Source: an uncultured Desulfotomaculum sp.
GTDB taxonomy: Bacteria > Bacillota > Desulfotomaculia > Desulfotomaculales > Desulfotomaculaceae
Assembly: GCA_946411205.1 (NCBI GenBank)
Contig: CAMKDG010000026.1
Span: forward strand, 1-35,865
Reading direction: 5' to 3'
Length of the DNA stretch: 35,865 nt
In this document: positions 31,733-35,865 of the stretch, in pieces
Numbering within the stretch: position 1 is the stretch's first letter
How the letters are laid out: the number at the start of each line of letters is the position of its first letter
Made by a program: the position numbers and the translations under genes
Notes under the pieces: model-generated
What the model was told of the DNA's origin: nothing
The model's input: the letters and a program-made list of their open reading frames with translations, nothing else
Databases searched by the model: none

Positions 31733-32251
31733 GTGAGGACGATGAGATTAACCTTACAAGAAACTTCCTACCGGACAGCCAGCCAATTTCTAGATGATAC
31801 TCCTACCGTAAGGGAGGAACTTTACCAAGTTTTGTTGAATCCCGCCATGGACTTATCCAGTTTATCGCGTGTTCACTTCAACCACCTGCTGAGGGAACGG
31901 TTTAAAGAAAGCGGTTGGGAAAACTACCCTTCACACTTTCACGAACGTATTAACCCCTTTGCCAAAATAGAACTAATCAAAGAAGATATCGGTTTGGAAA
32001 TTGGCTTTCGTCATTCCTCTCTCATTGGCCATAACCTCTTAAAATTTCAGTTGTCTGCAGCCCATAATTCGGATACAATCAAAGTGGGCATTTTGGTAGT
32101 TACCACCACAACCTTCCAAAAACACATGAAAAAGCAGTTTAATCAAAATTGGGCAGGTTCCATGAATTATGAAAAAGTGGAACGCTACCTACGCCACTTT
32201 AAAAATACCCTGCTTATGCCAATTTGTTTATTGGGTATCGATGTGGCTTAA
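31733..32251 (+). CDS. diverged BglII/BstYI-like nuclease-fold protein
   Basis: A 172-residue protein. The central part (AKIELIKEDIGLEIGFRHSS, then GHNLLKFQLSAAHNSDTIKV) and the C-terminal GILVVTTTTFQK segment with YLRHFKNTLLMPICLLGIDV resemble the BglII/BstYI restriction-endonuclease fold. BglII uses an acidic residue, then E nine residues later, then Q two further on. Here E80 and E89 have the right spacing but the Q position is glycine (EIG), so catalysis is uncertain. No methyltransferase gene is adjacent. GTG at 31733 has GAGGGG upstream; ATG at 31742 is an alternative start with GTGAGG. The gene has its own terminator. It may be a domesticated or orphan nuclease-like protein. Confidence 0.55.
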   Translation: MRTMRLTLQETSYRTASQFLDDTPTVREELYQVLLNPAMDLSSLSRVHFNHLLRERFKESGWENYPSHFHERINPFAKIELIKEDIGLEIGFRHSSLIGHNLLKFQLSAAHNSDTIKVGILVVTTTTFQKHMKKQFNQNWAGSMNYEKVERYLRHFKNTLLMPICLLGIDVA

Positions 32252-32268
32252 ACTTAACATACTATTAC

Positions 32269-32300
32269 AATGCCCGGACCCCTACCGGGCATTCTTTATT
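32269..32300 (+). terminator. terminator after the BglII-like gene
   Basis: AATGCCCGG (32269-32277) pairs with CCGGGCATT (32285-32293), followed by CTTTATTT. Confidence 0.8.
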
Positions 32301-32372
32301 TCAACAGGCTTTTTCGGGCAATCTATAAATACATTACAACGGAACCATCAATCGATAAAAAAGAGGGAATAC

Positions 32373-34280
32373 ATGATGAAGCTAAAAATTGCATTGGGCC
32401 AAATGGAGATTATTCCTGGCAGACCGGACCTTAACTCTCAGACCATGTTAAACATGATTGGCGAAGCCCGCGCGGCAGACTGTCACATGGTAATCTTTCC
32501 GGAAATGGCTATTCCAGGCTATTTGCTGGGTGATACCTGGGAGCAAGAAGCCTTCTTAAGGGATTGCGAGTCCTATGGGCAAGACATCATTGCAGCATCG
32601 AAGCAAATCATCATACTGTTTGGCAATGTGGCTGTGGATTGGGAGAAAAAAGGAGACGACGGTAGGGTTCGTAAATACAATGCTCTCTTTGTTGCCCACA
32701 ACGGCAGTTTACTGGGCGGCGATAACTTCCCCTACCCTTTCCGTATTAAAACATTATTGCCTAATTACCGTGAATTTGATGACGACCGCCACTTCTTTAG
32801 CCTGCGTAAATTGGCCCAGGAATTGCAGCAAGCACCGGAAGATTTAATAAGCCCGGTCACTGTTACCCTGGCTGGCGAAGTGATCAACGTAGGCTGTATC
32901 CTCTGCGAGGACGGCTGGGGTGAAGATTACTCCACCCAACCTATCACCGCCTTGCAAAAGAAGGGTGTTACTTTTTACATTAATATTTCCAGTTCCCCCT
33001 TCACCCTGGGCAAAAATAATAAACGAAATCGGATCTTTGCTAAGCAGGCCGCAGCAGCCCAAGTACCACTTATTTATGTAAATAACGTTGGACTACAAAA
33101 TAACGGTAAGACTATTTACACCTTTGACGGCGCTAGCACCATTTACAATAAAAAGGGACAAGTTGTTTATTATAGTCATCCAGCCTTTGTCCATAAGCTG
33201 GACATGTTCGAACTGGATCTAGCCACAGGTGCTGAAGACCTTCCCCCGGTGGAAGTCCCCCAAGATGATCAGATCAATTCTATTTATCAGGCCCTAGTCT
33301 ACGGGATTCAAAAATTCACCTCAGCCATTGGCATGAAAAAGGTGGTTATTGGTATTTCCGGGGGCATTGATTCTGCCGTAGCCGCCGGGTTATATGCAAA
33401 AGCTCTCGATCCGGCTAATATCCTGCTGGTAAATATGCCCAGTCAATATAACTCTGAAACAACCAAGAATTTAGCTCGCCAATTGGCAGAAAACCTCGGC
33501 TGCTCCTACACCGTGCTGCCCATTCAACAATCAGTAGACTTTACCATCCAGCAAATTGAGGCTGCCCCGGTAATAAACCCCGAAACCGGAGCTGCCTATT
33601 TTCTCAAACTAACCCCTTTTATGACTGAAAATATCCAAGCCCGGGATCGTTCTTCACGGATTTTGGCAGCGGTGGCAGCGGCCTTTGGGGGTGGCTTCAC
33701 CTGCAATGCCAACAAAGCAGAAACTACCGTGGGTTATTCTACCTTGTACGGTGATCAGGCTGGTTTCCTGGCAGCCATTGCCGACCTTTGGAAATATCAG
33801 GTCTACCAATTAGCCCACTATCTTAACCAAGAAGTGTACCACCGGGAGGTCATTCCCCAAGGTATTATTGATATTGTCCCCAGTGCGGAACTTAGCTTTG
33901 AGCAAGCTGTTGACCAAGGAAAAGGTGACCCCATCCAATACGCTTATCACGATTATCTATTTCGTTCCTTTATCCAGTGGTGGAACAAAGCCACCCCGGA
34001 GGATATTCTACAGTGGTATTTAACCGGTAACCTGGAAGAAAAAATTGGCTGTCAGCCAGGCTTGGTGAAGCAACTCTTCCCTAACGACATTGACTTCATC
34101 CAAGACTTAGAACGCTGGTGGAACCAGTTTACAGGCATCGGTGTGGCCAAAAGAATCCAGTCCCCGCCTATTCTGGCAGTAAGCCGCCGGGCCTTTGGCT
34201 TCGATCATCGAGAAGCCCAGAATGGTGTCTATTACACCAGAAGATACAAGGAACTCAAAAAGCAGTTACTATGTAAATAA
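32373..34280 (+). CDS. nadE: glutamine-dependent NAD+ synthetase
   Basis: Makes NAD+ from deamido-NAD+, ATP and glutamine. The 635-residue, two-domain form is present. The N-terminal nitrilase-type glutaminase domain has its triad: E44 in IFPEMAIPGY, K126 in FRIKTLLPNYREFDD, and C178 in GCILCEDGWG. The C-terminal synthetase domain has the PP-loop SGGIDS (329-334) in VVIGISGGIDSAVAAGLYAK, and conserved segments ILLVNMPSQYNSETTKNLA and NANKAETTVGYSTLYGDQAG. The ATG at 32373 is chosen because GAGGG lies about 5 bases upstream; ATG at 32376 is also possible. The longer frame to 32169 overlaps the BglII-like gene and a terminator. It is monocistronic, with its own terminator. Confidence 0.96.
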   Translation: MMKLKIALGQMEIIPGRPDLNSQTMLNMIGEARAADCHMVIFPEMAIPGYLLGDTWEQEAFLRDCESYGQDIIAASKQIIILFGNVAVDWEKKGDDGRVRKYNALFVAHNGSLLGGDNFPYPFRIKTLLPNYREFDDDRHFFSLRKLAQELQQAPEDLISPVTVTLAGEVINVGCILCEDGWGEDYSTQPITALQKKGVTFYINISSSPFTLGKNNKRNRIFAKQAAAAQVPLIYVNNVGLQNNGKTIYTFDGASTIYNKKGQVVYYSHPAFVHKLDMFELDLATGAEDLPPVEVPQDDQINSIYQALVYGIQKFTSAIGMKKVVIGISGGIDSAVAAGLYAKALDPANILLVNMPSQYNSETTKNLARQLAENLGCSYTVLPIQQSVDFTIQQIEAAPVINPETGAAYFLKLTPFMTENIQARDRSSRILAAVAAAFGGGFTCNANKAETTVGYSTLYGDQAGFLAAIADLWKYQVYQLAHYLNQEVYHREVIPQGIIDIVPSAELSFEQAVDQGKGDPIQYAYHDYLFRSFIQWWNKATPEDILQWYLTGNLEEKIGCQPGLVKQLFPNDIDFIQDLERWWNQFTGIGVAKRIQSPPILAVSRRAFGFDHREAQNGVYYTRRYKELKKQLLCK

Positions 34281-34299
34281 GGACCACTTAACGCAAGAG

Positions 34300-34333
34300 G
34301 GTAGTCGACATTTTTTGTCTGACTACCTTTTTT
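34300..34333 (+). terminator. nadE terminator
   Basis: GGTAGTC-GACA pairs with TGTC-T-GACTACC, with one bulged T, followed by TTTTTT. The sequence from here to the first CRISPR repeat (34334-34434) shows only weak GCGTAGCGTT/AACGCTTACGC complementarity and no gene. Confidence 0.85.
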
Positions 34334-34434
34334 CATTTTCTAGTAGCATCACGAGAGCGTAGCGTTGGAATTGCCCGGTTGCCAGCGTACACTTCCATCT
34401 AGAAGCACCTTTTCAACGCTTACGCGGCGTTACT

Positions 34435-35865
34435 ATTTCAATACATCAAATGTGTTGGTTCTACGCCCCCAACAACCCGGAGTATTTGGCTGCCATGAAA
34501 TTTCAATACATCAAATGTGTTGGTTCTACGGGGGAGCGATTTACCTTGGACTACCATGTGTATATATTTCAATACATCAAATGTGTTGGTTCTACGTTAG
34601 ACTGACCAGGGGCACCAACTACAGGAACCACATTTCAATACATCAAATGTGTTGGTTCTACTCAAAAAGAGATTGATTTTTCAGGTCTTGAAATGATATT
34701 TCAATACATCAAATGTGTTGGTTCTACGTTGTATACTGCAAAATTTCACCCCCTATATCTGCATTTCAATACATCAAATGTGTTGGTTCTACGAGGCTTA
34801 TCTGGAGCTTACCACGGATTATCCTATATTTCAATACATCAAATGTGTTGGTTCTACATGAAAAAAATCCAACTGTGGGAAACCCCTAATGGATTTCAAT
34901 ACATCAAATGTGTTGGTTCTACTGGTGGGATGGGATCAGGCAGGGCCAGTGGTCATATTTCAATACATCAAATGTGTTGGTTCTACGTATACGATGATAT
35001 TATTAACATGTAAGGAAGGAGATTTCAATACATCAAATGTGTTGTTTCTACAAGAGGTGGGCTTCCCATGCCAGGCGAGCCATGTTCATTTCAATACATC
35101 AAATGTGTTGGTTCTACAGGCGTTTATGACTGCTTCAGAGGTCAATCAATTGAATTTCAATACATCAAATGTGTTGGTTCTACAACTCCCAATAATCTAA
35201 CTACATGGGCAAAATCTTTATTTCAATACATCAAATGTGTTGGTTCTACATTTAAAGTACCTGTAAAAAGAGCGGCTACTCCGGAATTTCAATACATCAA
35301 ATGTGTTGGTTCTACCTGCATTATCACAGGCTGTTTGTATATCTTGCTCAATTTCAATACATCAAATGTGTTGGTTCTACATTTCTGCCGTTGATCTTAC
35401 CTTTACTATTTGTTGCATTTCAATACATCAAATGTGTTGGTTCTACGAGGGCAATCATACGATCTATTTCTGGGTAGAGGAATTTCAATACATCAAATGT
35501 GTTGGTTCTACCGGTCAGTCCTAAGGCATGGCAGGGGCGGTGATGGATATTTCAATACATCAAATGTGTTGGTTCTACCTACCAAATGGCTCCCATAAAT
35601 GTACTGAAATAGCGATTTCAATACATCAAATGTGTTGGTTCTACATATAGTAAACTTCGGGACAAGTATACTGGTAATCAGATTTCAATACATCAAATGT
35701 GTTGGTTCTACAGGAATATAAAAATTCAGGTAAACAATTTTTCGATTTATTTCAATACATCAAATGTGTTGGTTCTACGGACGGAGCGCAGGCGGTAGGG
35801 GGCGTTCACTTGAGATTTCAATACATCAAATGTGTTGGTTCTACGGGTCCCGGTATCCTCTGAGA
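34435..35865 (-). CRISPR. CRISPR array, 22 repeats and 21 full spacers, open at the right edge
   Basis: The repeat unit is 30 nt, beginning ATTTCAATACATC and ending GTTGGTTCTAC on the plus strand. The copies start at 34435, 34500, 34566, 34632, 34698, 34763, 34828, 34893, 34957, 35022, 35088, 35154, 35220, 35286, 35351, 35417, 35482, 35549, 35615, 35682, 35749 and 35815. Spacers are 34-37 nt; the 22nd is cut by the window end. All copies are identical except the tenth, which has G to T at 35045. The minus-strand repeat ends ATTGAAAT, the usual 8-nt 5' handle of type I-B and type III crRNAs, so transcription is probably leftward, with leader and cas genes beyond the right edge. The repeat holds a short ACAT-TTG-ATGT stem. 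No cas gene lies in this window. Confidence 0.97.

Noticed and set aside
34365-35598. Several plus-strand reading frames of 60-110 codons across the CRISPR array
   Set aside because: They are made of translated repeat units (recurring ISIHQMCWFY, FQYIKCVGST or FNTSNVLVL) and have no ribosome sites; they are artefacts of the repeat.

Overview
The window looks like a chromosomal segment of a Gram-positive, anaerobic, endospore-forming Firmicute, probably a Desulfotomaculum-like member of the Peptococcaceae. Evidence seen: a spoVAC-spoVAD-spoVAE locus with DUF1657 and YetF/DUF421 genes, strong GGAGG-type ribosome binding sites with frequent TTG/GTG starts, intrinsic terminators after most genes, a ferredoxin/iron-hydrogenase/chemoreceptor chimera, and a copper-amine-oxidase-type stalk domain on a very large exported protein. 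The taxon is inferred; there is no rRNA here.

Layout. 1-1372 is the N-terminal part of a membrane PAS sensor that runs off the left edge. 1373-2188 is non-coding and rich in hairpins, including a perfect 23-bp stem. A small lipoprotein gene follows. 3033-7604 is a prophage remnant: a 19-nt copy of the 3' end of tRNA-Leu(GAG) lies at its left end, the intact tRNA gene lies at its right end, and between them are a tail-fibre-like gene, a small phage gene, a small membrane protein gene and a 39-residue ORF. 7761-10905 holds ordinary small genes (truA, DUF1904, a gamma-glutamylcyclotransferase-like protein, hypotheticals). 11153-13087 is the hydrogenase-like/chemoreceptor chimera, followed by an orphan sugar-binding-type lipoprotein. 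14751-18749 is a 1332-residue exported protein with four Ig-like repeats, facing a divergent 1114-residue MalT/SARP-type regulator (19058-22402). Next come htpG, an ArsB/NhaD-type transporter behind a structured leader with a terminator, and a Nudix hydrolase.

26609-31633 is a sporulation cluster: DUF4363 and YetF/DUF421 genes on the minus strand, then two DUF1657 genes, a YetF-DUF1657 fusion, spoVAC, spoVAD, spoVAE and a YhcN/YlaJ-type lipoprotein on the plus strand. This gene set resembles the spoVA2mob operon linked to spore heat resistance in Bacillus. After it lie a diverged BglII-like protein and glutamine-dependent NAD synthetase (nadE).

The window ends in a CRISPR array of 22 repeats of 30 nt (34435-35844) that continues past the right edge; no cas genes are in view. 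The repeat's complement ends in ATTGAAAT, so the array is probably transcribed leftward from a leader outside the window.

The best candidates for follow-up are the spoVA cluster with its DUF1657 fusion, the hydrogenase-like chemoreceptor with altered H-cluster motifs, the unassigned leader of the ArsB-type gene, and the tRNA-bounded prophage scar.
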